Below are positions 25,697-35,316 of a stretch of DNA of 64,000 nt, in pieces (positions within the stretch are counted from its first letter, which is position 1; each line of letters begins with the position of its first letter). The stretch comes from Flavobacterium sp. (lineage in GTDB: Bacteria; Bacteroidota; Bacteroidia; Flavobacteriales; Flavobacteriaceae): NCBI GenBank assembly GCA_016721735.1, contig JADKHM010000008.1:1-64000 (forward strand), given 5' to 3'. The position numbers were made by a program, and so were the translations under genes. A model generated the notes under the pieces. The model had not been told where the DNA came from. It saw only the letters and a program-made list of their open reading frames with translations, and ran no database searches.

Positions 25697-26530
25697 ATGA
25701 CAATTAATTGCCTTGGCCAACTGATTGATTTGAGTTCCCCAAAAGTGATGGGAATTCTAAATATTACCCCAGATTCCTTTTATGATGGGAATCGCTATAA
25801 CAGCGATACACTAATCCTAGCGCAAGTAGAAAAAATGCTTCGAGATGGCGCGGCATTTATCGATATGGGCGCTTATTCTAGTCGACCTAAAGCGGCGGAA
25901 ATTTCTGAAGCGGAAGAACAAAGTCGTTTGCTACCAATAGTGAAATTAATTTTAGATCATTTTCCCGACGCATTGCTGTCCATCGACACTTTTCGAAGTA
26001 ATATTGCCCAAAAGAGTTTAGATATGGGAGCATCTATGATTAATGACATTTCAGCCGGTGCGCTCGACGAAAAGATGATGGAAGTAGTTTCTGTTTATAA
26101 AGTGCCATATGTGATGATGCATATGCGCGGTACGCCGCAAACCATGTCGACAATGACGCATTACGATGATATTGTCAAAGAAATGCTTTTCTATTTCTCG
26201 GAAAAAGTGGCAAAAGCCAGGAGTTTGGGGATCAATGATGTGATTATTGACCCTGGATTTGGATTCGCCAAAACGTTGGATCAAAATTTTGAGGTTTTAC
26301 AAAAAATGGAGTTATTTCAAAATCTAGAGTTGCCCATTTTAGCTGGAATTTCGCGAAAATCGATGGTGTATAAGGTCTTGAATTCTTCGGCGGAGGAAGC
26401 GTTGAATGGCACAACGGCTTTGCACATGATTGCTTTAATGAAAGGCGCTTCAATCTTGAGAGTACACGATGTTAAGGAAGCTTTGGAATGTATTCGTTTA
26501 TTCGAGAAGTTTTCCAATCAAAATCATTGA
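25697..26530 (+). CDS. folP: Dihydropteroate synthase
   Basis: 277 residues. The signatures MGILNITPDSFYDGNRYNSD, AAFIDMGAYSSRPKAAEISE, LSIDTFRSNIAQKSLDMGA, YVMMHMRGTPQTMSTMTHYD, IIDPGFGFAKTLDQNFEVLQ and ILAGISRKSMVYKVL are all present. The enzyme joins p-aminobenzoate to the pterin pyrophosphate in folate synthesis, in the cytoplasm; it is the sulfonamide target. Its stop overlaps the end of rlmH on the other strand by 7 bases, so the genes converge without a spacer. Confidence 0.97.
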   Translation: MTINCLGQLIDLSSPKVMGILNITPDSFYDGNRYNSDTLILAQVEKMLRDGAAFIDMGAYSSRPKAAEISEAEEQSRLLPIVKLILDHFPDALLSIDTFRSNIAQKSLDMGASMINDISAGALDEKMMEVVSVYKVPYVMMHMRGTPQTMSTMTHYDDIVKEMLFYFSEKVAKARSLGINDVIIDPGFGFAKTLDQNFEVLQKMELFQNLELPILAGISRKSMVYKVLNSSAEEALNGTTALHMIALMKGASILRVHDVKEALECIRLFEKFSNQNH

Positions 26531-26997
26531 TGGTGGTAGGGTTCGTTTTTTAAAATCGTAAACGCCCGATACAGTTGCTCAATAAAAAAAAGTCGAACCA
26601 TCTGATGCGAAAAAGTCATTGCTGACAGCGCGATTTTTCCTTGTGCTTTGCTGTATACTTCCGCAGAAAAACCATAGGGACCGCCAATGACGAATACGAG
26701 CGTTTTGATTCCGGAATTCATTTTCTTTTGTAATTCTGCAGCAAAATCGATACTTGAGAAGCTTTTTCCGTTTTCATCCAAAAGAATTAATTGGTCTGTT
26801 GGCGTCAGCTTCGACAAAATGAGTTCGCCTTCTTTTTCTTTTTGTTGGCTTTCAGAAAGATTTTTGACGTTTTTGATATCGGGAATAATTTCTAGCTCAA
26901 ACTTGATATAAAATGACAATCTCTTTTGATATTCATCAATCAAAAGTTGCAAATTCTTGTGATCTGTTTTTCCGATAGCAATGAGTTTGATATTCAT
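26524..26997 (-). CDS. rlmH: 23S rRNA pseudouridine-1915 N3-methyltransferase
   Basis: 157 residues, the usual length. A SPOUT-type knotted fold is shown by TLVFVIGGPYGFSAEVYSKA and LSAMTFSHQMVRLFFIEQLY, followed by the typical end RAFTILKNEPYHHQ. The enzyme methylates pseudouridine in helix 69 of 23S rRNA on the assembled ribosome. It starts 3 bases after the small membrane protein gene upstream and overlaps the folP end by 7 bases. Confidence 0.97.
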   Translation of the reverse strand: MNIKLIAIGKTDHKNLQLLIDEYQKRLSFYIKFELEIIPDIKNVKNLSESQQKEKEGELILSKLTPTDQLILLDENGKSFSSIDFAAELQKKMNSGIKTLVFVIGGPYGFSAEVYSKAQGKIALSAMTFSHQMVRLFFIEQLYRAFTILKNEPYHHQ

Positions 26998-27000
26998 AAA

Positions 27001-27186
27001 TTACTCCTCATTTTCTTTACCAAAAACGACATTAATTAATAGCGCAGAAATCGCTCCAATAGCAAAAATCGACAAGAACTCGACCGTACGAATATCCTCT
27101 GTTCCGGCCATTCGTGCATAATTACCCAAAGCGAGTAGGAGCAAGACGGTGAGTAGTATTTTCTTTTTCTTACTGTTCATGACCAT
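27001..27186 (-). CDS. Small two-helix membrane protein
   Basis: 61 residues, with two hydrophobic segments: KKILLTVLLLLALGNYA and FLSIFAIGAISALLINVVFG. It ends in FGKENEE. Starts at ATG 27186; a second ATG two codons later is equally possible. It ends 3 bases before rlmH, so they are likely co-transcribed. Function unknown. Confidence 0.65.
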   Translation of the reverse strand: MVMNSKKKKILLTVLLLLALGNYARMAGTEDIRTVEFLSIFAIGAISALLINVVFGKENEE

Positions 27187-27249
27187 ACGGGGTTGACTTC
27201 AAAAGTAGTAAACATTTTCTTTTCGTCCGATTTTTGGGCTAGAATAATG

Positions 27250-27708
27250 TTATTTGTCCTTATCTGAAGTCCAATTTTGAAAGGTCATTTCATATTTTAT
27301 TTCGTTTTTACCATATAGTCCGATTTCTTGCCAGCCTGATTTTCTGTAAAATTGTTCGGCTCTCGAATTGGCTTCAGTGCCCAGCCAAACTGCAGTTTCT
27401 GTTTGCTCGAAGTACCAGTTAATCATGGTGTCGTGCAACTTTTTTCCAATTCCTTTTTTCTCAAAATCAGGATGCATGAATAGCGCCCAAATGTTATTTC
27501 CCAATAAGTCAACGATAGCGAATCCAACGATTATGGAATCAACCTCATATACCCATCCTTTGCCTTGGTTGAAACAAAATTTAACATAGTCGTCATAAGG
27601 AATTAGTGCCGGATCGGATAAGGTATTTTCTTTGACGGCCATTCGGATTTCCATCAAACGCGGAAAATCTAGTACAGTAGCTTCTCTAAGGTTTGAATCC
27701 ACTATCAT
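27250..27708 (-). CDS. GNAT family acetyltransferase
   Basis: 152 residues. The acetyl-CoA-binding motif A is ALFMHPDFEKKGIGKKLHDT, preceded by the core strand IIVGFAIVDLLGNNIWALFM and followed by TEAVWLGTEANSRAEQFYRK SGW-type end motif B. The substrate is unknown. The ATG overlaps the stop of the upstream exported protein gene by 4 bases (ATGA), so both are read together. Confidence 0.85.
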   Translation of the reverse strand: MIVDSNLREATVLDFPRLMEIRMAVKENTLSDPALIPYDDYVKFCFNQGKGWVYEVDSIIVGFAIVDLLGNNIWALFMHPDFEKKGIGKKLHDTMINWYFEQTETAVWLGTEANSRAEQFYRKSGWQEIGLYGKNEIKYEMTFQNWTSDKDK

Positions 27709-28238
27709 TTTTTAAGGAATAAGTCGCGCACAGCAGCGGCTGTTTCGTAGAATGTTATATTGCTGTCATACGCCGTGTGGAAGAATTTCTTCTTGTTGAC
27801 GGCCGTAAAATAGCCAGTCTGGCTTGAAAAGGAAGTCGACTTACCGTTGATGAAAAATCGAATGGACTCGACATCAACCTTTTGCAATCGACTCATTTCA
27901 GCTTGAGAAAAAGCATAGTAGGAAACGATTTGATTGCCGTCGGTAGTTCTTAGTCCTTTATCGGTACAAATGATTGCTGTAAAATCTTTGAGGTCAACAT
28001 ATACATTTCCGGTAATAGCAAAGGCGGGATTGATGGTTTCTACGGCGATTTTGAGATATCCGCCTTTGTCAGATTTGGCAATTTGAATGTTGGCGATGCC
28101 AGACAAGACGTAATTGTCGCACATAAAGTTCCAAGTAGGCGTGGCAGGATAGGATTTGGATTGCACGGTCATCGACTCTTGACCGAAAATTATCGACGTT
28201 ATGAAACAGAAAAAAAAGACTATCGATTTTTTGCTCAT
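27705..28238 (-). CDS. Exported protein of unknown function
   Basis: 177 residues with a signal peptide (MSKKSIVFFFCFITSIIFGQ). The mature part is rich in beta-type sequence: TPTWNFMCDNYVLSGIANIQ, KGGYLKIAVETINPAFAITG, YVDLKDFTAIICTDKGLRTT. No motif of a known enzyme is visible. It overlaps the acetyltransferase gene by 4 bases. Placed in the periplasm by its signal peptide. Confidence 0.65.
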   Translation of the reverse strand: MSKKSIVFFFCFITSIIFGQESMTVQSKSYPATPTWNFMCDNYVLSGIANIQIAKSDKGGYLKIAVETINPAFAITGNVYVDLKDFTAIICTDKGLRTTDGNQIVSYYAFSQAEMSRLQKVDVESIRFFINGKSTSFSSQTGYFTAVNKKKFFHTAYDSNITFYETAAAVRDLFLKK

Positions 28239-28310
28239 ACTTCTTTTTAACTCGTTGTTTTTTGTTGGTTAATGGCTTTTTAGTGGATCCTATTTTCTTC
28301 CGTTGCCGTG

Positions 28311-28784
28311 TTATTTATCACTGAAAACATCTTTCCAATCTTTCGAATTGACCGCAGCAATTTGATTGCTTTTGTTGACGGTTATTCGCAATTCTTTATT
28401 TGCAATTTTCTTTTCGTATAACGCTTTATATCGATAAATCACCGTTTGATTTGTCTTGTCGTGATAAGCTTCAACGAACTTCAGATCTTTAAAGTCACCA
28501 TATTTTTGTTGAAATTTCGCGCAAATTTTTGACAATCGTTGCAACGTCATATTCTTTCTTACTTCTGCGGTAGCTTCCTTTTCTGTGAAAGGTATAAATT
28601 TGGAGGTGTTGCAAGTCATCAAAATTTGTTTTCCCAACGCGGTTGTTTTGTCCTTTTGACCTTTGTCAACTTGAACGTCGGATAATCTTTCCATTGCTGC
28701 GACTGCTGTTTTGTCGACTGCAACTTTTTTGGATTTGCACGCTAACACCAAACAAAAAATCAATAAGAACGATATCTTTTTCAT
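28311..28784 (-). CDS. Lipoprotein of unknown function
   Basis: 157 residues with a lipoprotein signal (MKKISFLLIFCLVLAC, cysteine 16). After a lysine-rich linker it contains LMTCNTSKFIPFTEKEATAE and KFQQKYGDFKDLKFVEAYHD, then VIYRYKALYEKKIANKELRI, a mixed alpha-beta fold like small DUF3887/NTF2-like domains; that likeness is weak. It is monocistronic between the exported protein and the dehydrogenase gene. Confidence 0.6.
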   Translation of the reverse strand: MKKISFLLIFCLVLACKSKKVAVDKTAVAAMERLSDVQVDKGQKDKTTALGKQILMTCNTSKFIPFTEKEATAEVRKNMTLQRLSKICAKFQQKYGDFKDLKFVEAYHDKTNQTVIYRYKALYEKKIANKELRITVNKSNQIAAVNSKDWKDVFSDK

Positions 28785-28888
28785 AGTCTTGCCTCTTAGG
28801 ATTCCATTTGTAAACGTTTTTTATTCATTTATATTGGAATGCTCCTCTACAAAACAATCATAAGATCTTGTCGTGGGTTGTAAAAGAT

Positions 28889-31291
28889 CTAGTATAAACT
28901 TGGATATTTTGTCGGATTGACTTCGTTCATCATCGCATATACTTTTTCATAAATATCTTCTACGGAAGGTTTAGAAAAATAGTCGCCATCAGTACCGTAT
29001 GCTGGTCTGTGTTCTTTCGAGGTTAGCGTTTGCGGTTTGCTGTCTAAGTAATCGTAGGCATTTTGCACTTCTAGAATTTGTTGCATGATGAATGCCGATG
29101 CACCGCCAGGAACGTCTTCATCGATGACTAAAAGTCGGTTGGTTTTCATGACACTTTTTACAATATCCTTTTTTGTATCAAAAGGCAACAACGATTGAAT
29201 ATCGATAATCTCGCAGTCGATTCCTTTTTCTAGTAGTTCACGTGCTGCTTGCTCGACCAAACGAAGTGTTGATCCATAAGAAACTAGCGTAATATCATTT
29301 CCTTCTTTGATGGTTTCGACAACGCCAATTGGGGTCTTAAATTCACCTAAATTAGTTGGCATTTTCTCTTTCAATCGATAGCCGTTCAAACATTCTACAA
29401 TGAGCGCAGGTTCGTCAGTTTGAAGTAAAGTGTTGTAGAATCCTGCAGCTTTGGTCATATTTCTTGGAACGAGAACATGGATACCGCGCAGTGCATTGAT
29501 GATCATTCCCATCGGTGAACCTGAATGCCAGATTCCTTCCAAACGGTGTCCACGTGTTCTAATAATCAGCGGCGCTTTCTGTTTGCCGTGTGTTCTGTAT
29601 TGCAAAGTGGCCAAATCATCGCTCATGATTTGAATGGCGTATAACAAATAATCGAGATATTGAATTTCTGCTATTGGTCGAAGTCCACGCAATGCCAAAC
29701 CAATTCCCTGTCCCAAAATAGAAGCCTCGCGAATTCCGACATCAGCCACGCGATCTTCACCATATTTTTCTTGCATTCCATCTAAACCTTGATTTACATC
29801 GCCAATGTTTCCGGCATCTTCTCCGAATACTAGTACTTCAGGATATTTTGAAAACAGGGCGTCGAAGTTGTCTCTCAAAATCATTCTTCCATCGGCATCT
29901 TCCGCATTTTGATCGTACGTCGGTAACACTTCTTTTACAGAAAAAACGTTTTTGTTTGAGGTCGAATAAAGGTGTGAACTAAATTTCGGTTGTATTTTTT
30001 CTAGGTAATTTGCAATCCAATTGGATAATTCTGACTTGCCGCTTTCTGTTGAAATCATCCGCAAAACCTTTCGAGCTGTAGTCAAAATATCTTTGCGATT
30101 TGGTTCTTTAATTGCTTTTAAGTCATTAGAAAATTTCTCGATGAATACTTTATTTTCACTTCGATTAGCAACTGATTCTAAAAGAGTTATCAATTCATTC
30201 TTCTCGTTGCTGATAGGCAAAGTAAAAGCAGACCACGCTGCCTTTTTTCCTTCTAAAACGTCTTTCTTGGCAGCAGCATCCACTTCATCTAAGTCCGCTT
30301 CTGTCGCGATATTAAAAGTAATCATCCACTGTCTCATTTGTTTGATGCAGTCATGATCACTTTCCCAGTCTAATCGCTCGGCATCCTTATAACGCTCGTG
30401 TGAACCCGAAGTTGAATGTCCTTGTGGTTGCGTCAATTCATTTACATGAATCAAGACTGGCACATGCTCCGTTCTAGCAATTTCTGACGCTTTTTCATAA
30501 GTAGCAATCAATTCGGCATAATCCCAACCTTTTACGCGAAGAATTTCGTAGCCTTCATTTTCCGCGTCGCGTTGGAAACCTTTTAAAATTTCTGAAATGT
30601 TTTCTTTTGTGGTTTGGTGTTTGGCGTGTACTGAAATACCATACGCATCATCCCACACACTAATCACCATAGGAACTTGCATCACACCAGCAGCATTGAT
30701 GGTTTCGAAGAATAAGCCTTCGGATGTACTTGCGTTTCCGATGGTTCCCCAAGCCACTTCATTGCCATTGTCGGAAAAATTGGTGGTATCAATTCCGGAT
30801 ACTTTTCTGTATATTTTAGATGCTTGCGCAAGTCCCAAAAGTCTAGGCATTTGTCCCGCTGTAGGCGATATATCAGCGCTTGAGTTTTTTTGTAATGTCA
30901 AATTTCTCCATGAACCATCTTCATTGTTGCTTTTTGTTGCAAAGTGACCGCCCATTTGCCTACCTGCAGACATCGGATCAAAGTTGATATCCGTATGTCC
31001 GTATAAACCAGCGAAAAACTGTTCGATGTTTAGTTCGCCGATTGCCATCATAAAAGTCTGGTCGCGGTAATATCCAGATCTAAAATCCCCATTTCTAAAC
31101 GCCTTGGCCATGGCCAGTTGCGGCACTTCTTTACCGTCGCCGAAAATACCAAATTTGGCTTTCCCAGTCAGTACTTCTCGTCGTCCAAGAAGGCTACATT
31201 CTCTACTAGTAATGGCAATTTTATAGTCGTTCAGTACTTCTTTTTTGAAATCTTCAAAGGAAAGCGCTGTAGTCGTTTCAGCTTGTGTCAT
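28889..31291 (-). CDS. 2-oxoacid dehydrogenase E1, fused alpha and beta subunits
   Basis: 800 residues. Residues about 15-370 are the alpha part (GDGKEVPQLAMAKAFRNGDF, then the thiamine diphosphate motif with GTIGNASTSEGLFFETINAA and VWDDAYGISVHAKHQTTKEN). Residues about 460-800 are the beta part (PEVLVFGEDAGNIGDVNQGL, DVGIREASILGQGIGLALRG, IQYLDYLLYAIQIMSDDLAT). The fused form of branched-chain/pyruvate-type E1 is common in Bacteroidota. It decarboxylates 2-oxoacids and loads acyl groups on the E2 lipoyl domain. No E2 or E3 gene is near. A TAAATTTG box lies at 31317-31324 (minus). Confidence 0.93.
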   Translation of the reverse strand: MTQAETTTALSFEDFKKEVLNDYKIAITSRECSLLGRREVLTGKAKFGIFGDGKEVPQLAMAKAFRNGDFRSGYYRDQTFMMAIGELNIEQFFAGLYGHTDINFDPMSAGRQMGGHFATKSNNEDGSWRNLTLQKNSSADISPTAGQMPRLLGLAQASKIYRKVSGIDTTNFSDNGNEVAWGTIGNASTSEGLFFETINAAGVMQVPMVISVWDDAYGISVHAKHQTTKENISEILKGFQRDAENEGYEILRVKGWDYAELIATYEKASEIARTEHVPVLIHVNELTQPQGHSTSGSHERYKDAERLDWESDHDCIKQMRQWMITFNIATEADLDEVDAAAKKDVLEGKKAAWSAFTLPISNEKNELITLLESVANRSENKVFIEKFSNDLKAIKEPNRKDILTTARKVLRMISTESGKSELSNWIANYLEKIQPKFSSHLYSTSNKNVFSVKEVLPTYDQNAEDADGRMILRDNFDALFSKYPEVLVFGEDAGNIGDVNQGLDGMQEKYGEDRVADVGIREASILGQGIGLALRGLRPIAEIQYLDYLLYAIQIMSDDLATLQYRTHGKQKAPLIIRTRGHRLEGIWHSGSPMGMIINALRGIHVLVPRNMTKAAGFYNTLLQTDEPALIVECLNGYRLKEKMPTNLGEFKTPIGVVETIKEGNDITLVSYGSTLRLVEQAARELLEKGIDCEIIDIQSLLPFDTKKDIVKSVMKTNRLLVIDEDVPGGASAFIMQQILEVQNAYDYLDSKPQTLTSKEHRPAYGTDGDYFSKPSVEDIYEKVYAMMNEVNPTKYPSLY

Positions 31292-31316
31292 AAAGGCGGG
31301 GTATTGCTTTGGAAAG

Positions 31317-31324
31317 CAAATTTA
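31317..31324 (-). promoter_or_regulatory. -7 box of the E1 gene
   Basis: TAAATTTG on the minus strand, 25 bases before the ATG at 31291. No clear -33 element. Confidence 0.4.
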
Positions 31325-31477
31325 ATTAAAAAACTCATAGATTTTTGAAACCTAGCGAAAATAAATATCGTGATATTGTTAGTTATTTTCGATAAAAACT
31401 CTGAAAATTATTCAAAACGCAAGAAAACAAAGTTTTACTTCTTAAAATGATATTTTTGGACTTTTGCGCTTGGACGG

Positions 31478-34309
31478 TTAAAACCACTTGCGTGTAAAGA
31501 GGTTTACCAAGACTTTAGGATCGATGGTAAAGACAATTCGAATTTTTTCACCATAACGATCTTGGGCGATTTCCCAGCCGTTGTTGGAGTAAACTGGAAA
31601 GTAAAATTCAAAATAATCAGGAACAAGATTGAAGCGGATTCCGTTGTCATATACGAATTTTTCAGCAACACTGCTGTTTTTGACGAGACCTAGGTCGCCA
31701 TAAACTTCAATCCAATTCCACACATTGAAACTCAAGTTTGTCGCTACTAACCATTTGTTGACCGCTTCTGGAAGTACTTTCGATTTGAAGCCGCCATCTC
31801 CCATAATAAACTGCTGACTAAATATTCCTGACTTCTCCGAGCGACCGAGTAATTCCTGTTCGAAGAGGTAATCATTAATCTTAGAAACGCCAAAATAGAA
31901 GGTGTTGGATGAACTTCTATCATACAAAAAACTACCTGCAAACAGACGGAAGTTGAATTGTCGATTGTTGTTAAATAATCGTCGGTAATTGATTTCTGTT
32001 GAAACTCTTCCAAATGAACTTGAAAACTGCGTATCGGTAATGAAATTAAAATAATGCACCAATTCTTGCTTACTAGTAATGTATTTTACGTTGAAAATAG
32101 CATAGTTTTCAAGTGTATTGTCTAACACAATTTTGGATTCTTGCTTTTGCACCGCATTGTATCTAAAAATGAGCGATTGTCGGTCGTTTTTCCTCATATC
32201 GCTATCTCTGAAATTCAATGATATATTTGGATTAACGCGAAGAAAAGCCGCATCCTGAGCGTAATTAAAATAGGAACTGCTAATACCATAACGAACGAAA
32301 AACAATCGGCTATCGCGCAAAAATTGATTGTAACTAACGGAGGCAAGTCCACGTAATGAGCCCGTATTGGGAGAATATACTGGATTCACATCATACAAAA
32401 ACGGTTTATTGAGTAACGTCCTATTACCAAATCGAATTCCCGGAGATAAACCATCGTAGAGATTGTATGTAATCGAAGGAACATAAATAATTTGGTTGGA
32501 ATTTGGATCTTCGATGTCTTTAAATAGCACGAATTTGAACGGTCTGTTATTTCCCAGAAAGCTTTGCAGGGATTTCCAATTGTTTCTTCTATTGAATTCG
32601 GGAACTTCGCTGTTGTAGTTCAGGACAATTTTATCTGCTTCTTGACGCGAAACCGTAAATGTACTGTCTTTACTAATATTTTCGAACCATTGTTTAAAAA
32701 CGACCTGCTTGTTCTTTAGCCCATAAACCGGAATGGGTACGGTAGTTCCTGTTCTGTTTTTGATCGTAAAAGTGATACTGTCTTTGGTTTTTGAGACATG
32801 TTTAAATGTATAATCAATCAAATCTCGAGTGCCGATTACGGACGTAAAGAACCAGCTCAGATCTTTTGGAGTTTGTTGCTGCAAGGATTTCTGAAAGTCT
32901 TCCGCGTTAGTCAACTGCTTGCCATTTAACACATAAAAATCTTGTAAGGTCTTCTCGACAGCATTGTTTTCGAGGTAATGATCCAAATAATTTAAACTCA
33001 GTCCAGCTCGGTATTTTGAAGCAATTTTTTCGTTGAATCGTATTAAAGAATCCTTGGCACTTGACAAAGGTTGGTCTAAGTTCTTCCGCGCCATAAACAA
33101 ATAGTAGTAACTATACTGTTCATTAAAATCCAGACCAATAATGTTAAAACTCTTTAGAACTTTGAGTCGTGAAAGTCCACCAAGCATCTTCATTTCCGGA
33201 CGGTTTTCTTCCATGTATTTCATCATCAAATAAACTTGCATGCCGTCGTAAATCCAATTGTCTTTTCTCGGGTCTAAACGCAAAGTATTTTTGAGGTAAT
33301 TGTTGAGATAGGTCTTCAGAAATTTCAATTCGAAGACAAATTCATCCTGAAAAACATTGATAAAGGAAGGCAATTGATTCAGTCCATAAAATGGATTTCG
33401 GTCGTAATCAACCTCAGAAACAGTAATTCTTTCAAAAGGATATTTCCCAACATGCGTCTGAACATAATTGACTACACGATCAATCATCAACGCTTTTTGA
33501 ATATCTGTTAAGTTGTTGTCTTTTAAATTTGTAACAACTTCTACTTCATCGTTTTTATAGCTGTAAAACTTCGAGGTTGGACTGATGTACAAACTAAAAT
33601 TCTGCCGCTGTTTGCCTGAAATTGTATAAGTAATACTGTCGTCAGATTTCACGACCGCATTTTCATTCAAGTCTGAACTCAATTGAAAATCATTAGGCAA
33701 AGTCATTTGTAATTCATAATCACAAACACCATTGGCTATATCGTCGGTATCGGCGTTGCTATGACGGACAAATTGATGATTGTCGTAGCGGGCAGGAACC
33801 AAGTGCCAATCTTTGAGGTTGATACTTTTGGTGGCGCTATCATAGCCATACTTCGTAAAACGATCATCAGGGATTTTCACTTGATACTTCAAATGAATGG
33901 TCTTTTTCTCGAAAGGAAGGATTTTTTCCGTCAGTGATATTTCTACCAAATCAACTTGGTCTAGAGGCCGATGCCATGTCAATGCGCTATTTTGATCATC
34001 AACAATAACAAGGTTATTGGTGCCGCCTAAGTCCTTGGCAGGAGCAAAGTGAAAGCTTCTAACAAATTCATCTGAAAATCGCTTTCCGATATTAGAATTT
34101 TTATCTGAATAGGCGTTGATCCAATCATTCAAAACCAAGGTTGCAATCGTATCGTTAGTTTGATTGAAATAGGTGAGGTCTTGCTCTACGGTGAGTATGT
34201 TGTTCCTACTATCTAGATTTGCTTTCAATGTAATGCTATGCTGAGCCTGCAACACATTGGTTGCTAGTATCACAAACAGGAAAGAAAATCTAAGTAATAG
34301 TGAATTCAA
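31478..34309 (-). CDS. M1-peptidase-like protein without zinc site, fused to a C-terminal barrel
   Basis: 943 residues with a signal peptide (LRFSFLFVILATNVLQAQ). Residues 23-250 resemble the N-terminal saddle domain of M1 aminopeptidases (WHLVPARYDNHQFVRHSNAD). Residues about 270-480 correspond to the catalytic domain, but where HExxH is expected the sequence reads FVFELKFLKTYLNNYL, and the usual WxNEGFAxY is changed to WIYDGMQVYLMMKYMEE. From about residue 590 the sequence is a series of aromatic-ended beta strands ending in VLVNLFTRKWF, as in an outer membrane barrel. I infer a non-catalytic M1 relative anchored in the outer membrane. Its role is unknown. Confidence 0.75.
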   Translation of the reverse strand: MNSLLLRFSFLFVILATNVLQAQHSITLKANLDSRNNILTVEQDLTYFNQTNDTIATLVLNDWINAYSDKNSNIGKRFSDEFVRSFHFAPAKDLGGTNNLVIVDDQNSALTWHRPLDQVDLVEISLTEKILPFEKKTIHLKYQVKIPDDRFTKYGYDSATKSINLKDWHLVPARYDNHQFVRHSNADTDDIANGVCDYELQMTLPNDFQLSSDLNENAVVKSDDSITYTISGKQRQNFSLYISPTSKFYSYKNDEVEVVTNLKDNNLTDIQKALMIDRVVNYVQTHVGKYPFERITVSEVDYDRNPFYGLNQLPSFINVFQDEFVFELKFLKTYLNNYLKNTLRLDPRKDNWIYDGMQVYLMMKYMEENRPEMKMLGGLSRLKVLKSFNIIGLDFNEQYSYYYLFMARKNLDQPLSSAKDSLIRFNEKIASKYRAGLSLNYLDHYLENNAVEKTLQDFYVLNGKQLTNAEDFQKSLQQQTPKDLSWFFTSVIGTRDLIDYTFKHVSKTKDSITFTIKNRTGTTVPIPVYGLKNKQVVFKQWFENISKDSTFTVSRQEADKIVLNYNSEVPEFNRRNNWKSLQSFLGNNRPFKFVLFKDIEDPNSNQIIYVPSITYNLYDGLSPGIRFGNRTLLNKPFLYDVNPVYSPNTGSLRGLASVSYNQFLRDSRLFFVRYGISSSYFNYAQDAAFLRVNPNISLNFRDSDMRKNDRQSLIFRYNAVQKQESKIVLDNTLENYAIFNVKYITSKQELVHYFNFITDTQFSSSFGRVSTEINYRRLFNNNRQFNFRLFAGSFLYDRSSSNTFYFGVSKINDYLFEQELLGRSEKSGIFSQQFIMGDGGFKSKVLPEAVNKWLVATNLSFNVWNWIEVYGDLGLVKNSSVAEKFVYDNGIRFNLVPDYFEFYFPVYSNNGWEIAQDRYGEKIRIVFTIDPKVLVNLFTRKWF

Positions 34310-34359
34310 TTAAAAAAGAAATTAGTGCATAAGACAACGAAAAAAGTGCAGAAATCGTA

Positions 34360-35097
34360 TTAGAAATTTGGACTCAAATCGTATTTTTTATAGAATTTGT
34401 CCAAAACATCTAGCACTTCATCTTCCGTGTCTACGATTTTAAACAATTCTAAGTCTTTTTCGCTTACGGTTTTTTCCTTTTCTACCATGACAGTTTTGAT
34501 CCAATCTATCAATCCAGCCCAGAATTGTGTTCCTACCAAAATGATGGGGAATTTGGCAATTTTCTTCGTTTGAATGAGTGTCATCGCTTCAAACATTTCG
34601 TCTAAAGTTCCGAAGCCTCCTGGCATCACGACAAAGCCTTGTGAGTATTTTACAAACATTACTTTTCTAACAAAAAAGTAATCGAAATTTAAGTTCTTAT
34701 CGCGATCGATATACGGATTGTAATGTTGTTCGAAAGGCAATTCGATATTCAAACCTACCGAAGTTCCGCCACCGAAATGGGCGCCTTTATTACTGGCTTC
34801 CATAATTCCAGGGCCGCCACCAGTAATGACACCGTAACCTGCTTTGCTGATTTTGAACGCAATTTTTTCCGCCAACAAATAAAACGGATCTTCAGGTTTT
34901 GTTCGCGCCGAACCAAAAATAGAAACACAAGGACCGATGCGTCCCATGCTTTCGTAACCATTCACAAATTCCGCCATGATTTTGAAAATCGCCCAGCTGT
35001 CGTTGGTGCGGATCTCATTCCACGTTTTTTGCTTTAGTTTATCTTGGATTACTCTATCCTCGTCATTGTCGAAATCTTCTAATCTCATCTTTTTCAA
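34360..35097 (-). CDS. LOG family (TIGR00730) nucleotide phosphoribohydrolase-like protein
   Basis: 245 residues. The family motifs are GYGVITGGGPGIMEASNKGA and QGFVVMPGGFGTLDEMFEAM (PGGxGTxxE), with VSIFGSARTKPEDPFYLLAE in the Rossmann start. LOG proteins cleave the N-glycosidic bond of (modified) AMP; in bacteria the real substrate is often AMP or another nucleotide. Cytoplasmic. The N-terminal about 60 residues are longer than the minimal family form, as in Bacteroidota relatives. It stands alone. Confidence 0.9.
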   Translation of the reverse strand: MKKMRLEDFDNDEDRVIQDKLKQKTWNEIRTNDSWAIFKIMAEFVNGYESMGRIGPCVSIFGSARTKPEDPFYLLAEKIAFKISKAGYGVITGGGPGIMEASNKGAHFGGGTSVGLNIELPFEQHYNPYIDRDKNLNFDYFFVRKVMFVKYSQGFVVMPGGFGTLDEMFEAMTLIQTKKIAKFPIILVGTQFWAGLIDWIKTVMVEKEKTVSEKDLELFKIVDTEDEVLDVLDKFYKKYDLSPNF

Positions 35098-35148
35098 TTA
35101 ATAATGAATAATTAGCAATTATTCATGGTTGTGATTCTTTTTTTTTAA
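35098..35148. repeat. AT-rich ATAATGAATAATTA-type simple repeat
   Basis: ATAATGAATAATTAGCAATT and the following inverted ATTATTCAT form a short AT palindrome of the kind also present at 39781-39820 and near ssrA. Confidence 0.45.
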
Positions 35149-35285
35149 GAAGCTAATCCAGCTATCCACTATATCTTTTTATGCTGAACTCGTTTCAGCA
35201 TCTCCACCACAACACGGTCACTACTTAAAGATACTGAAACGAGTTCAGCATAAAAAGGATGCCGTTGCTATCTGGGCTAGGGCAT
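35149..35285 (-). repeat. Dispersed hairpin repeat, copy B, with a 24-bp perfect stem
   Basis: The ends match copies A and C (plus strand AAGAAGCTAATCCAGCTATC at the left, ATCTGGGCTAGGGCAT at the right). The centre is different: a 24-base arm (35175-35198) is perfectly inverted at 35234-35257 around a 35-base loop. It starts 31 bases after the stop of the delta-60 protein gene (minus strand). Confidence 0.85.
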
Positions 35286-35316
35286 TGTTCTCGCCGGAAA
35301 AAGCGCGCTAAAGTAA

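Noticed and set aside
31358..31391. AT-only inverted repeat between the E1 and M1-like genes as a terminator
   Set aside because: CGAAAATAA/TTATTTTCG is weak, GC-poor and has no clear T-run at the right place, so I did not list it.
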